Source: an uncultured Anaeromyxobacter sp. (GTDB taxonomy: Bacteria > Myxococcota > Myxococcia > Myxococcales > Anaeromyxobacteraceae). From it: 63,929 nucleotides of DNA. The translations under genes were made by a program, and so were the position numbers. Shown in pieces: positions 25,173-37,470 of this stretch (the first letter of the stretch is position 1; every line of letters starts with the position of its first letter). Location: assembly GCA_903904005.1 (NCBI GenBank), contig CAIVAR010000070.1, positions 1 to 63,929 on the forward strand. Direction: 5' to 3'. The notes below the pieces were generated by a model. It ran no database searches, was not told the origin of the DNA, and worked only from the letters and a program-made list of their open reading frames with translations.

Positions 25173-25675
25173 TCGCGCTCCTCCTCGCCGCCCTGCTCAC
25201 GGCTCCGCTCGTCTGCCCTCCGGGGAGCGTGCCGGCCGGGCAGCCGCCTCCTTTCGGCAACGCCCAGTGGTGCGAGGGGCCGGACCGGGCCGGCGCCGTG
25301 AAGCGGCAGGGGCCGGCCCGCGACTACTACGACGGGGACCTCATTCACGTGGAGTCAACCTGGCGCGACGGACAGCTGGACGGCCCCTGGCTGCAGCGCC
25401 ACCGGGACGGTCGCAAGGCGGCCGAGGGGCGCTACCGCGCCGGCGAGCGGAACGGCGCCTGGACCTGGTGGTTCGAGGGCGGCCAGGTGGAGGAGGAGGT
25501 CTCCTTCGACATGGGGCGTCGCCACGGCCGCTTCGTCCAGTGGTGGCGCACCGGGAAGAAGCGCACCGAGGGGACCTTCTGCTTCGGCCTGCAGTGCGGC
25601 CGCTGGATCACCTGGAACGAGCAGGGGGAGGAGCTGGGGACGATCCAGTACGAGGAGATCCGCGGGAAGCCGTAG
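25169..25675 (+). CDS. Secreted MORN/YwqK-like repeat protein
   Basis: 168 residues from GTG 25169, overlapping the hydrolase stop. Short signal peptide (ALLLAALLTAPLVC). From residue 60, repeats of about 23 residues contain the Gly/Trp pattern DGQLDGPW, AGERNGAWTWW, GRRHGRFVQWW and GLQCGRWITW, the MORN-like pattern of the 'toxin-antitoxin system YwqK family' proteins common in Myxococcota. Biological role unknown. Confidence 0.7.
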   Translation: MIALLLAALLTAPLVCPPGSVPAGQPPPFGNAQWCEGPDRAGAVKRQGPARDYYDGDLIHVESTWRDGQLDGPWLQRHRDGRKAAEGRYRAGERNGAWTWWFEGGQVEEEVSFDMGRRHGRFVQWWRTGKKRTEGTFCFGLQCGRWITWNEQGEELGTIQYEEIRGKP

Positions 25676-25695
25676 CCCCGCGGCGCCCGGCGAGC

Positions 25696-26193
25696 CTAGC
25701 TGGCTCGCGGCGCCTTGCGCGCGCGCTCCGACTCGATGAGCTGGTCGAAGGCCTTCGAGGGCACCGGCACGGCGGTGAAGACGGCCACGAGGTCGTGCCC
25801 GATGGGCAGGGTCGACTCGACGCCCGGCTTCACCCACACCCGTCCGGACTGCACGAGCGACAGCTCGGGGATCTGGACCGCGTAGTTGACGCAGACGCTG
25901 CCCGAGGCCTCGCGCGAGGTGGTGACGCGGAGCACCATGCGGACCGACGAGGGATCGGCGGGGTCGCGGACCGTGACCGAGGCGAGCTTGCCCTCCGGGC
26001 TGACGAGCCGGCTCTTCGCGACCGTGGTCCCGTCCTCGGTGCGGACCTCGAAGGAGACGAGCTCGCCGACCGCGCCGTCCCGGGCTGCAGCCTCGCCGGC
26101 CCGAGCGGTCCGGACGCGGAAGATCCCCTCGGCGGAGACGGCTCCCACCAGGAAGGCGAAGGCGACGACGGCGATGGCGCGAAGGGTTCTCAC
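25696..26193 (-). CDS. Hypothetical exported protein
   Basis: 165 residues from the GTG at 26193, chosen because it places a clean signal peptide (LRAIAVVAFAFLVGAVSA) at the N-terminus; the frame is open 30 codons further upstream without protein-like content. The mature part is beta-rich and ends in a basic helix. No family recognised. The sequence CGGGTT-TGAT-AACCCG at 26207-26222 forms a hairpin just upstream of the start. Confidence 0.6.
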   Translation of the reverse strand: MRTLRAIAVVAFAFLVGAVSAEGIFRVRTARAGEAAARDGAVGELVSFEVRTEDGTTVAKSRLVSPEGKLASVTVRDPADPSSVRMVLRVTTSREASGSVCVNYAVQIPELSLVQSGRVWVKPGVESTLPIGHDLVAVFTAVPVPSKAFDQLIESERARKAPRAS

Positions 26194-26282
26194 GGGCGAT
26201 ACCAGACGGGTTTGATAACCCGACGAGGGAGGAGATCCCAGCCCGGACACGGAAAAACACCCCTCGCGGGACATTTGTTTCA

Positions 26283-26301
26283 CAAAACGACCCTTTTGGG
26301 T
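26283..26301 (-). terminator. Small terminator after the NUDIX-hydrolase gene
   Basis: On the minus strand ACCC-AAAA-GGGT is followed by CGTTTTG, immediately after the stop codon. The stem is short but the position and T run fit. Confidence 0.4.
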
Positions 26302-27783
26302 TCAGGGACGGTGCCAGGAATCGCCTGAATGGCCGGCCCGGCCGGTCTGCTCCAGCCAGAGCAGGGTGGCGAGGCAGCTGCGCTCCGCCACCGGGAGGAG
26401 CACCGGGGGGGTGTCGTCGTAGGCCGTCCGGGTGACGTCGGCGAGGCTCCCCCCCGGGGAGAGCGAGGCTTCGACCTTGGAGGTGCGCATCCTCCGGTGG
26501 GCCAGGTACTCGTCGAGCTTGGCGGCCGCCGAGGGCGCCGGCGACCCGTGCGCCGGGTAGAGGGTCCGGGCCGGAAGGCCCCGCAGCCGCTCGAGCGACG
26601 AGAGGTAGCGCCCCATGTCCCCCTCGGGCGGGTCGATGACCACCGTCGAGACGGTGCTCACCATGTCGCCGGCCAGCAGCGCGCCGCTCCGCTCGTCGAG
26701 GAAGCAGAGGTGTCCGGGTGCGTGACCCGGAGTGAACAGGGCCCGCCAGCGCCCGCCCAGGAGCTCCCCGTCCTCGACCGGGAGGAACGTCGGGCCGCCC
26801 GGGATCCGGCGCGCCGTCTCCGGGTGGGCCCGCACCGGCAGCCCGCGCGCGGCCAGCCGCGCGATCCCGCCCACGTGGTCGACGTGGTGGTGGGTGAGCC
26901 ACACCTCGCGGGCCGGTCGCCCGGCCGCCGCGAGGATCGAGAGCACCTGATCGAGCCGGTCCTGCTCGGCCGGCTCGGGCGATCCGGGATCGACGATCGC
27001 CACCCCTCCGCCGTCGAGGTCGACGATCCAGCAGTTGGTGTGGGTGGCGGGAAGCAGCGTGGGCGTGCGCAGGGCGCAGAGCACCACCCCGCCCTGGAAC
27101 TCGATGAGGAGGTCGGGGGGCGGGGCGCGGAGCAGCGCCAGCGCCCCGGGAGGCGCGGCGCGGTCGATGGCGGTGATGCCCCACCAGTTGGGCGGGTGGA
27201 GCAGCGCGTCGCCTCGCGCCCAGGAGGCGAGCGCCCGCCCGGTGGTGACGAACTCCCCGCCGGAGAGCTCGCCGGGCCAGACCGAGGCCTCCTGTCCGTG
27301 GGGAAGGTGCGCCACGTAGAAGCGGGCGTCGAAGCGCACCGGGAAGGCTTCGGGCGTGACCCATCGGCCGGCCGGCGCGAGCAGCGTGGGGTCGAGGGCG
27401 AGCGCCTCCCGGAAGAGCAGGTCGGCGAAGGTGACCCGCTCGTCCAGCAACGCGTGCCGGGCCTCGTCCCGGACGGCGGGGGGAAGCCGTTCCGCGCCCC
27501 TCGCCAGCAGCACGCCGGCCTCCTCGAAGAGCTCGCGGCAGGCCGCGGCCACGTGGGCCGCCTCCTCCCCCGCGAGCCCGGCCACCGGTACCCGGACGTC
27601 CTCCTCGTCGACCCGCCCGCCCGGGAAGGCGTGGAAGCCCCCGGCGAAGCGCAGCCCGTCGCCCCGGCGGACCCAGAAGACCTCGCGCCCCTCCGCCCCC
27701 TCGCGCCACAGGATGACCGCCGCGGCCGGCCGGGCGCGCGCCGGCGGCGGGGGGGGCGGCATGCCGGGGAGGGCCTCGCTCAT
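26302..27783 (-). CDS. NUDIX domain fused to a metallo-beta-lactamase-fold hydrolase
   Basis: 493 residues. Residues 15-220 are NUDIX-like, with FPGGRVDEED and a Nudix-box-like CRELFEEAGV. Residues ~250-430 are metallo-beta-lactamase fold with zinc-binding THHHVDHVGG, a later His in FTPGHAPGHL, Asp in LLAGDMV and His in YPAHGSP. Related to the LACTB2 type, where the lactamase fold is a nuclease or thioesterase. Starts 4 bp inside the end of the M24 peptidase gene (ATGA), so they are co-translated. Confidence 0.85.
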   Translation of the reverse strand: MSEALPGMPPPPPPARARPAAAVILWREGAEGREVFWVRRGDGLRFAGGFHAFPGGRVDEEDVRVPVAGLAGEEAAHVAAACRELFEEAGVLLARGAERLPPAVRDEARHALLDERVTFADLLFREALALDPTLLAPAGRWVTPEAFPVRFDARFYVAHLPHGQEASVWPGELSGGEFVTTGRALASWARGDALLHPPNWWGITAIDRAAPPGALALLRAPPPDLLIEFQGGVVLCALRTPTLLPATHTNCWIVDLDGGGVAIVDPGSPEPAEQDRLDQVLSILAAAGRPAREVWLTHHHVDHVGGIARLAARGLPVRAHPETARRIPGGPTFLPVEDGELLGGRWRALFTPGHAPGHLCFLDERSGALLAGDMVSTVSTVVIDPPEGDMGRYLSSLERLRGLPARTLYPAHGSPAPSAAAKLDEYLAHRRMRTSKVEASLSPGGSLADVTRTAYDDTPPVLLPVAERSCLATLLWLEQTGRAGHSGDSWHRP

Positions 27784-28967
27784 GCGATCCGGACCAGCTC
27801 CTGCTGCAGCTTCGAGAAGATGCGCGGTCCACCCGGGGTGAGGACGACGTCGATCTCGAGCCGGACCCCCATGCCCTCCTCGGGGAGGTAGATGCCGGGC
27901 TCGATGGAGAAGGCGGTGCGCTCGAGCAGCTCGCGGGTATCGTGCGTCTCCAGGTCGTCCATGTTGGCCCCGTCGCCGTGGGGCGAGGCGAATCCGATGG
28001 AGTGGCCGGTGCGGTGGACGAAGCGGTCGCCGTAGCCCTTCGAGGCGATGTGGTCGCGGACCACCCGGTCGACCTGCCAGCCTTCCAGCCGCTCCCTGGC
28101 GCGGAAGGCCCGCTCCACGAGGCCGAACCCGGCGTCGCGCCCCTCGGCGGTGACCCGGAAGATCTCCTCCACCTTGGCCGGCGGGCGATCTCCGCAGAAG
28201 GCCATCCAGGTGATGTCGGCGTAGGGGTCGTCGGCGCGGGACTCCTTGGCCCACAGGTCGATGAGGAGCAGGTCGCCCCGGCGGATGGGGGTGGGGCGAT
28301 CCTTCGAGGGGACGTAATGGGGATCGCCGGCGTGGCCGTTCACGGCCACGATGGGCGGGTGGTCGGTGAGGAGGGCGCGCTCGGCGAAGCGGGCCATGAG
28401 GAGATCCTGGATCTCGTGCTCGGCCGGTTCGCGGCCGCGCCGGTGCTCCTCGCCGACCCGGGCGAAGGCCTCGTCCTTGGCCTCGTCGATGGCGCGGCAG
28501 GCGCGGGCGTGGCTCTCGATCTGCCGGTCGTCGAAGCGGCAGAGGAACTGCTGCACCAGCTCCGCCGAGGACTCCACCTCGACCCCCAGGGAGCGGACCA
28601 GCTCGATGGTGCCGGCGTCGACCCGCGACAGGTACGGGATGCCGGCCACGGGGAAGTACTCCATGGCGAGCCGCCGGCCGGGGAGGTCTCCGAGCATGGC
28701 GGAAAGCCCCGCATGGAAGGACTGCCACGACGCGTAGGTGGACCGCCGTCCGGGAACGTGGGCCGGGAAGGAGCCGGCCTCGATGGCGTGGACGAGGAGC
28801 CGCGGCTCACCCCGGGCCGGGACGAGGTACGCCCAGCGCCGGGTGAGCATGTGGCCGGAGAGCCCCAGCGCGCCGATGGCGGTGGGGTTCTGGCCGTGGA
28901 AGTCGTAGAGGAGCCAGCCGTCGAGCTTCCGGGCGGCGATGGCGTGCTGCAGGGCCGGGATGTCCAT
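27780..28967 (-). CDS. M24 family aminopeptidase (Xaa-Pro peptidase type)
   Basis: 395 residues. N-terminal creatinase-like domain, then the pita-bread peptidase domain with metal ligands in LLLIDLWAKE, DDPYADIT, HRTGHSIG and a final Glu-containing SIEPGIYLPEEGMGVRLEID. Hydrolyses N-terminal Xaa-Pro bonds if a true prolidase-type enzyme. Upstream gene of the NUDIX-lactamase pair. Confidence 0.88.
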   Translation of the reverse strand: MDIPALQHAIAARKLDGWLLYDFHGQNPTAIGALGLSGHMLTRRWAYLVPARGEPRLLVHAIEAGSFPAHVPGRRSTYASWQSFHAGLSAMLGDLPGRRLAMEYFPVAGIPYLSRVDAGTIELVRSLGVEVESSAELVQQFLCRFDDRQIESHARACRAIDEAKDEAFARVGEEHRRGREPAEHEIQDLLMARFAERALLTDHPPIVAVNGHAGDPHYVPSKDRPTPIRRGDLLLIDLWAKESRADDPYADITWMAFCGDRPPAKVEEIFRVTAEGRDAGFGLVERAFRARERLEGWQVDRVVRDHIASKGYGDRFVHRTGHSIGFASPHGDGANMDDLETHDTRELLERTAFSIEPGIYLPEEGMGVRLEIDVVLTPGGPRIFSKLQQELVRIA

Positions 28968-28991
28968 GGGTCGACCTCGGGTCCGGTGGCG

Positions 28992-30455
28992 CTAGATGGG
29001 GACGCGGTAGCGCTTGCCCGGGGGCGGCTCGAGCGGGATCTGGTGCAGCCGGATGGAGTTGGTGGCGCCGGGCTCGCCGAGCGGCGACCCGTACACGATG
29101 ATGACCCGGTCGCCCGGGCCGGCCAGGCCGTCGGCGAGCAGCCGCTCCGAGACCATCCGCGCCATCCCGTCCGGGTCCCGGACCGGCTCCATGATGCGGG
29201 GGGTGACGCCCCAGTAGAGGGCCATGCGCCGCCGGATGGGCTGCTCGGGCGAGAAGGCCACGATGGGGACGTGGGGACGGTACCGGCTGAGGAGCCGCGC
29301 CGTCGTTCCACCCACCGTGAAGCAGGCGATGCAGCGGGCGCCGGCGTCGAGGGCGGCGCGCACCGCCGCCGAGGCCACCACGTCGTTGAAGGGCACCGGG
29401 GGCGGCGGGGGCTCGACCGGGCGGGTGCGGGCGAGCGAGACGTTCCGCTCGGCCTCGCGCACGATCCGGTCCATGGTCTGGACGGCGAGCAGCGGGAAGC
29501 GGCCGCTGGCGCTCTCGCCGGAGAGCATGACCGCGTCGGCGCCGTCCCAGACCGCGTTGGCGACGTCGCTGGCCTCGGCGCGGGTGGGGCGGGGGTGCTG
29601 CATCATCGAATCGAGCATCTGGGTGGCGATGATGACCGGCTTGCCCAGCTGGTTGCCCCGGTCGACGATCGACTTCTGGAGGATGGGCACCCGCTCGGCC
29701 GGCACCTCGACCCCCAGGTCGCCGCGCGCCACCATGAGCCCGTCGGCCGCCAGCGCGATCTCGTCGATGTTCTCGAGCGCCTCCGGCTTCTCGATCTTGG
29801 CGATGAGGGGGACCTCGCGCCCCAGCGCGCGAAGCTCGGCGCGGGCCTCCTCCACGTCGCCGGCGGTGCGCACGAAGGAGAGGGCCACGAAGTCGACGCC
29901 GTGCCTGGCCCCGAAGGCCAGGTCGGACCGGTCCTTCTCGGAGAGGGCCGAGACGCGCAGGGCCACGCCGGGCAGGTTGATGCCCTTGTGCTCCTTCAGG
30001 CGGCCGCCCTCCACCACCTCGGCGGTGACCCGGACCCCGTCGGTGTCGATCACCTTGAACTCGAGGAGGCCGTCGTCGACGAGCAGCCGGTCTCCCTTGC
30101 GGACGTCCTGGGCCAGGAAGGCGTAGGTCGTGGAGATGAGCCGCTCGTCGCCGAGGATCTCCCCGTCGGTGGTGATGACGATCCGCTCGCCCGTCACCAG
30201 CGGCACGCCGGCCCGGCCGGCCTGGAGCGGGCCGGTGCGGATCTTCGGCCCCTGGAGGTCCTGGAGGATGGCCACCGGGCGGACGAGCTGCCGCGACGCC
30301 GCGCGGATGCGGGCGATGGCGCCGGCGTGGTCCTCGTGGGTGCCGTGGGAGAAGTTGAGGCGGGCGACGTCCATGCCCAGCTCGAGGAGCTTCAGGACGA
30401 TCTCGGGGGACTCGCTGGCGGGGCCCAGCGTACAGACGATCTTGGCGCGTCGCAC
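28992..30455 (-). CDS. pyk: Pyruvate kinase
   Basis: 487 residues, full length. RAKIVCTLGPASESPE at the N-terminus, ARLNFSHGTHEDH, the ESIEVE-like segment, MVARGDLGVEVP and TQMLDSMMQHPRPTRAEASDVANAVWDG are pyruvate kinase signatures. Catalyses the last step of glycolysis, transferring phosphate from phosphoenolpyruvate to ADP. Separately transcribed or with the M24 gene 24 bp downstream. Confidence 0.97.
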   Translation of the reverse strand: MRRAKIVCTLGPASESPEIVLKLLELGMDVARLNFSHGTHEDHAGAIARIRAASRQLVRPVAILQDLQGPKIRTGPLQAGRAGVPLVTGERIVITTDGEILGDERLISTTYAFLAQDVRKGDRLLVDDGLLEFKVIDTDGVRVTAEVVEGGRLKEHKGINLPGVALRVSALSEKDRSDLAFGARHGVDFVALSFVRTAGDVEEARAELRALGREVPLIAKIEKPEALENIDEIALAADGLMVARGDLGVEVPAERVPILQKSIVDRGNQLGKPVIIATQMLDSMMQHPRPTRAEASDVANAVWDGADAVMLSGESASGRFPLLAVQTMDRIVREAERNVSLARTRPVEPPPPPVPFNDVVASAAVRAALDAGARCIACFTVGGTTARLLSRYRPHVPIVAFSPEQPIRRRMALYWGVTPRIMEPVRDPDGMARMVSERLLADGLAGPGDRVIIVYGSPLGEPGATNSIRLHQIPLEPPPGKRYRVPI

Positions 30456-30604
30456 GGTGGAGGAGATCTAGCGCGATTGTCGCCCCGGCGCCTCTTCGAA
30501 CCCTTTCCGGGCCTCCCGGGCCCGATCTGGGCCCCCCCGGGAGCCCCTGGTCCTCCGTCACGAAAAATCCGCTTGCACGCCGGGCGCGAACGGGACATTA
30601 CATC

Positions 30605-30624
30605 GCGCGAATGAGCATTCGCGC
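30605..30624. promoter_or_regulatory. Palindromic operator overlapping the TetR start codon
   Basis: GCGCGAATGAGCATTCGCGC: perfect 9-bp arms around AG, with the regulator's ATG (30611-30613) inside the left arm. TetR-type repressors bind such palindromes, and binding here would block expression of the regulator and the efflux genes coupled to it. The 155-bp gap to pyk holds no gene. Confidence 0.6.
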
Positions 30625-31183
30625 TACGACGGCGCGTCGCGAGCGCACGCGCGCCCACGCCCGTCGGGACATCCTCGAGTCGTCCGCCCGGGTCTTCGCC
30701 CGGCGCGGCTACGCGGCCGCCACGCTGGCCGAGCTGGCCCGGGCCGCGGGCTACGCCGCCCCCTCGCTCTACCGCTACTTCGGGAGCAAGGAGGAGATCT
30801 TCGCGAGCCTGCTGGCGCTGGTCACGGCCGAGGTCGAGGAGGCCTTCGAGGCCCCGGTGGACCGCACCCTGCCGCTCCCGGAGCGGCTGGCCAGCCTCCT
30901 GGCCCGCCTGCACCGGGTGGCCGAGGGGCGCGGCGAGGTGCTCGACCTGCTGGCCGCCCAGGTCGAGGAGGGGGAGCGCCAGGCCCAGCTCCAGCGCCTC
31001 CTCGAGGGCTGGCTCCAGAAGCACGTGGGGCGCCGCGAGCTCCGCGTTCCCCAGCCGCTGGCCGCCCGCGTGATGGCCGGCGTCCTCCTCGCCCTTCGAT
31101 ACGACCGGGGCCGGACCGGGTCGGACCCCGGACCGATCGCCCAGCTCGCCGCCGACCTCATCCTGCATGGAGTCTCCGCATGA
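30611..31183 (+). CDS. TetR/AcrR-family transcriptional regulator
   Basis: 190 residues. The N-terminal DNA-binding domain carries AARRD-type helix (ARRDILESSARVFARRGY), then TLAELARAAGYAAPSLYRYFGSKEEIF, the TetR helix-turn-helix. The C-terminal ligand domain is divergent. Its stop overlaps the start of the efflux adaptor gene, so it probably autoregulates the whole efflux operon through the palindrome at its own start. Confidence 0.92.
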   Translation: MSIRATTARRERTRAHARRDILESSARVFARRGYAAATLAELARAAGYAAPSLYRYFGSKEEIFASLLALVTAEVEEAFEAPVDRTLPLPERLASLLARLHRVAEGRGEVLDLLAAQVEEGERQAQLQRLLEGWLQKHVGRRELRVPQPLAARVMAGVLLALRYDRGRTGSDPGPIAQLAADLILHGVSA

Positions 31184-32276
31184 ACCGCACGTCCTCGCCG
31201 ATCCTCGCCGTCCTCGCGGCCCTCCTCCTCTCCGCCTGCGGCGGCGGCTCCGACAAGGCCAAGCTCCCCGACGCCGGCCCCGGCGGACGGGCCGTGCGGG
31301 TGGCGAAGCCCGCCACGCGCATGGAGACGGGGCTCGCCCGGGCCACCGGCATGGTCCGCGCCAAGGAGGAGGCGGTGCTCTCCGCCAGGGCGAGCGGCCA
31401 GATCCACAAGGTGCTGGTCTCGGTAGGCGACCGCGTCCGGTCCGGCGCCCCCCTGGTGGAGATGGACGCCGTGAACGCCCGCATCAACCTCGACAACGCG
31501 CAGGCCGCCGAGCGGCTCGCCGTCGCCAACCTGGGCGTCGCCGACCGCGAGGTGGCCCGTTCCAAGATGCTCTTCGAGGCCCAGAGCCTGCCCGAGGCCG
31601 GCTACGACCGGGTGAAGACCGGGCGCGAGGTGGCCGCCGCCCAGCTCGACCAGGCCCGAGCCGCGCTCGCCGGGGCCAAGCAGATCGTCGCCGACACCAT
31701 CATCGCCGCCCCGTTCGACGGGGTGGTGACCGCCAAGTTCCACAACGCCGGCGACACCGTGACCCTCATGCCGGTCACCCCCATCGTCACCGTCACCGAC
31801 GTCGACCACCTGGAGGTCCGGCTCGCCGCCCCGGAGTCGATCGAGAGCTTCGTCCGCCCCGGGCAGGTGATCGAGGGTGTGCTCACCCCGTCCGGACAGC
31901 GCTTCCAGGCCAAGGTCCGGATGAAGGGCTCGGTCGTCGACCCGCAGTCGCGCAGCATCGAGGTGCTGGCCGACGTGCTGAAGGGGCCGGGGGCCGCCAT
32001 CCGGCCCGGCAGCCTCGCCAACGTCGACTTCGGCGGTTTCGGAGAGAAGGACGGGCTCTACCTGCCGGCCGGCGCGATCCGCACCGACGCCCGCGGCGCC
32101 CACGTGCTCGTGGCCGTCGACGGCAAGGCCGTGGAGCGGGACGTGCAGGTGGCGCCCCTCAATCCCGGGACGGTGCTCGTGAAGGGCGGCCTCGCCCCGG
32201 ACGTCCTCGTGATCCTCGACCCCGGCGCGTTGCGCCCCGGCGACGCGGTGGTGCCGGTCATCGCCGAGGAAACCAA

Positions 32277-32280
<4 letters not shown>
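31180..32280 (+). CDS. RND efflux periplasmic adaptor lipoprotein
   Basis: 366 residues. Lipobox LLLSAC near residue 20, then the membrane-fusion-protein layout: barrel-sandwich (SARASGQIHKVLVSVGDRV), helical hairpin with AQLDQARAALAGAKQIVADT, second lipoyl half (APFDGVVTAKFHNAGD) and a beta barrel. Links the inner-membrane pump encoded next to an outer-membrane channel; no TolC-type gene is present here. Confidence 0.93.
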
Positions 32281-35366
<3,086 letters not shown>

Positions 35367-35375
35367 GAAGGGGGC

Positions 35376-36386
35376 GTGGAGCACGTCGCCAACCAGGACG
35401 CCCGGGGGCTCGCCCGGCTGCTCGGGGTCGACCTCGTCGACGCCCGCCGGCTGCTCGGCGCGGCGATCGCGCGGGGGATGACGCTTCGCGACGCCCGCAA
35501 CGTTCGGCGGGAGATCCTCGATCGGGCCACCGCCCTGCTCTCCGAGGAGCGTCTCTCCGTCGTGCACCGCGAGGACGCCGCCGACGGCTTCCGCCGCTAC
35601 CTCTTCGGGCTCAAGGACGGCGCGCGGGTCGAGGCCGTGCGCATCCCCCTCTTCGACACCCACCACACCCTCTGCCTGTCGTCGCAGGTGGGCTGCGCGC
35701 TCGGCTGCTCCTTCTGCGCCACCGGGCGGCTCGGCCTCACCCGCAACCTCGAGACCTGGGAGATGGTCGGGCAGTGGATGGAGGTCCGCCGGGACAGCCA
35801 GCTGCCCATCACCGGCGCGGTCTTCATGGGGCAGGGCGAGCCCTTCCACAATTACGACGCGGTGATCGCCGCGGCCTACCTGCTCTGCGACCCGGCCGGC
35901 GGCCGCGTCGACGGCCAGCGCATCTCCATCTCCACCGCCGGCGTGGTGCCCATGATCCGGCGCTACACCGCCGAGGGGCACAAGTTCCGGCTCTGCGTGT
36001 CGCTCAACGCCGCCATACCGGAGAAGCGGGCGGCGCTCATGCCGGTGGAGCGCGGCCACCCGCTCGACGAGCTCGTCGACGCCGTCCGGGAGCACGCCGC
36101 GGCGCGCGGCCGGGTGACCCTCGAGTACGTGATGATGGCCGGGGTGAACGTGGGCGACGAGGATGCCGAGGCGCTGGGACGGCTCCTCGAAGGCGTCCCC
36201 GTCCGGCTCAACCCCATCGCGGTGAACGACGACACGGGGCGCTACCGGCCACCCACCGAGGCCGAGTGGAACGTCTTCCGCGACGCGCTGGCGCGCCACC
36301 TGCCCGGGCAGCCCATCGTGCGCCGCTACTCCGGCGGGCAGGATCGCAACGCCGCCTGCGGGATGCTGGCCTCGACGGCGAGGTAG
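35376..36386 (+). CDS. RlmN-family radical SAM rRNA methyltransferase
   Basis: 336 residues, GTG start. [20 protein letters not shown] carries Cys100 (equivalent to the RlmN Cys that resolves the methyl transfer) and the cluster Cys107-x3-Cys111-x2-Cys114; Cys328 in NAACGML matches the methyl-carrying Cys. RlmN/Cfr enzymes methylate A2503 of 23S rRNA (and tRNA for RlmN). The N-terminal region is shorter and differs from canonical RlmN, so this may be a paralogue with different specificity. Placed 9 bp after an efflux pump. Confidence 0.82.
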   Translation: MEHVANQDARGLARLLGVDLVDARRLLGAAIARGMTLRDARNVRREILDRATALLSEERLSVVHREDAADGFRRYLFGLKDGARVEAVRIPLFDTHHTLCLSSQVGCALGCSFCATGRLGLTRNLETWEMVGQWMEVRRDSQLPITGAVFMGQGEPFHNYDAVIAAAYLLCDPAGGRVDGQRISISTAGVVPMIRRYTAEGHKFRLCVSLNAAIPEKRAALMPVERGHPLDELVDAVREHAAARGRVTLEYVMMAGVNVGDEDAEALGRLLEGVPVRLNPIAVNDDTGRYRPPTEAEWNVFRDALARHLPGQPIVRRYSGGQDRNAACGMLASTAR

Positions 36387-36408
36387 CGATCAGCGGATCG
36401 GCGAGGGG

Positions 36409-37446
36409 TCAGGAGACCAGGCGCACGACGGCCCGGACGAGCAGGTAGATGACGCAGGCGACCAGCGCCGACGCCGGAATCGTGAAGATCCAGGCCCAGA
36501 TGATGCGCCCCGCAACCCCCCACCGCACCGCCCGGATGCCCTTCGTGGCCCCCACCCCGACGATGGCGCCGGTGATGGTGTGGGTGGTCGAGACCGGGAT
36601 CCCGGCGTGGGAGAGGGCGAGGATGGTGACGCCGCCGCCGGTCTCGGCGGCGAAGCCCCCGATGGGCTGGAGCTTGGTGAGGCTGTAGCCCATCGTCTTC
36701 ACGATGCGCCAGCCGCCGAAGAAGGTCCCGAGCGCGATGGCCGTGTGGGTGAGGAGCACGATCCACCAGGTCACGTGGAACGGCCGGTCCTTCCAGATCG
36801 TGCCGTAGAGCACCACGCCGATGATTCCCATCACCTTCTGGGCGTCGTTCGAGCCGTGGCTGTAGCTGAAGACGGCCGACGAGAGGAGCTGCAGCTTGCG
36901 GAACCAGGTGTCGACGCGGCCGGGGCGGAACTTCCGGACGATCCAGGCCGTGGCGATCATGAGCCCGGCGCCGAGGGTCAACCCGATGAGCGGCGAGAGG
37001 ACGATGAAGGCCGCGATCTTGAGGATGCCCGAGATGACGAGCCCCTTCATCCCGAGGGCGGGGAGGGTGGCGCCCACCATCCCGCCGGCCAGCGCGTGGG
37101 ACGAGGAGGAGGGGAGCCCCCACCACCAGGTGAGGAGGTTCCAGACGATGGCGCCGATGAGGGCGGCGAAGATGACCGAGAGCACCATCTCCACGCCCTG
37201 GGCCTTCAGCATGTCGAACTGGACGATGCCCTTGCCCACCGTCTGGGCCACCCGAAGCTCGCCGCCGAAGAAGACCGGGGCGGCGGCCACGAAGTTGAAG
37301 AAGGCCGCCCAGGCCACCGCCGTGATCGGCGACAGCACCCGGGTCGACACGACGGTGGCGATGGAATTCGCCGCGTCGTGGAACCCATTGATGAAGTCGA
37401 AGGCCAGCGCGACGACGATGAGGCCGATGACGACGGCGAGGAGCAT
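36409..37446 (-). CDS. PiT-family inorganic phosphate transporter
   Basis: 345 residues, about ten hydrophobic helices. The duplicated PiT signatures FDFINGFHDAANSIATVVSTRVL near the N-terminus and FSYSHGSNDAQKVMG, IPVSTTHTITGAIVGVG in the second half are clear. Low-affinity phosphate:cation symporter. The DUF47 gene 25 bp upstream is its usual partner. Confidence 0.95.
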   Translation of the reverse strand: MLLAVVIGLIVVALAFDFINGFHDAANSIATVVSTRVLSPITAVAWAAFFNFVAAAPVFFGGELRVAQTVGKGIVQFDMLKAQGVEMVLSVIFAALIGAIVWNLLTWWWGLPSSSSHALAGGMVGATLPALGMKGLVISGILKIAAFIVLSPLIGLTLGAGLMIATAWIVRKFRPGRVDTWFRKLQLLSSAVFSYSHGSNDAQKVMGIIGVVLYGTIWKDRPFHVTWWIVLLTHTAIALGTFFGGWRIVKTMGYSLTKLQPIGGFAAETGGGVTILALSHAGIPVSTTHTITGAIVGVGATKGIRAVRWGVAGRIIWAWIFTIPASALVACVIYLLVRAVVRLVS

Positions 37447-37470
37447 GGCAGGGTCGCGGGTACGGCCGCG

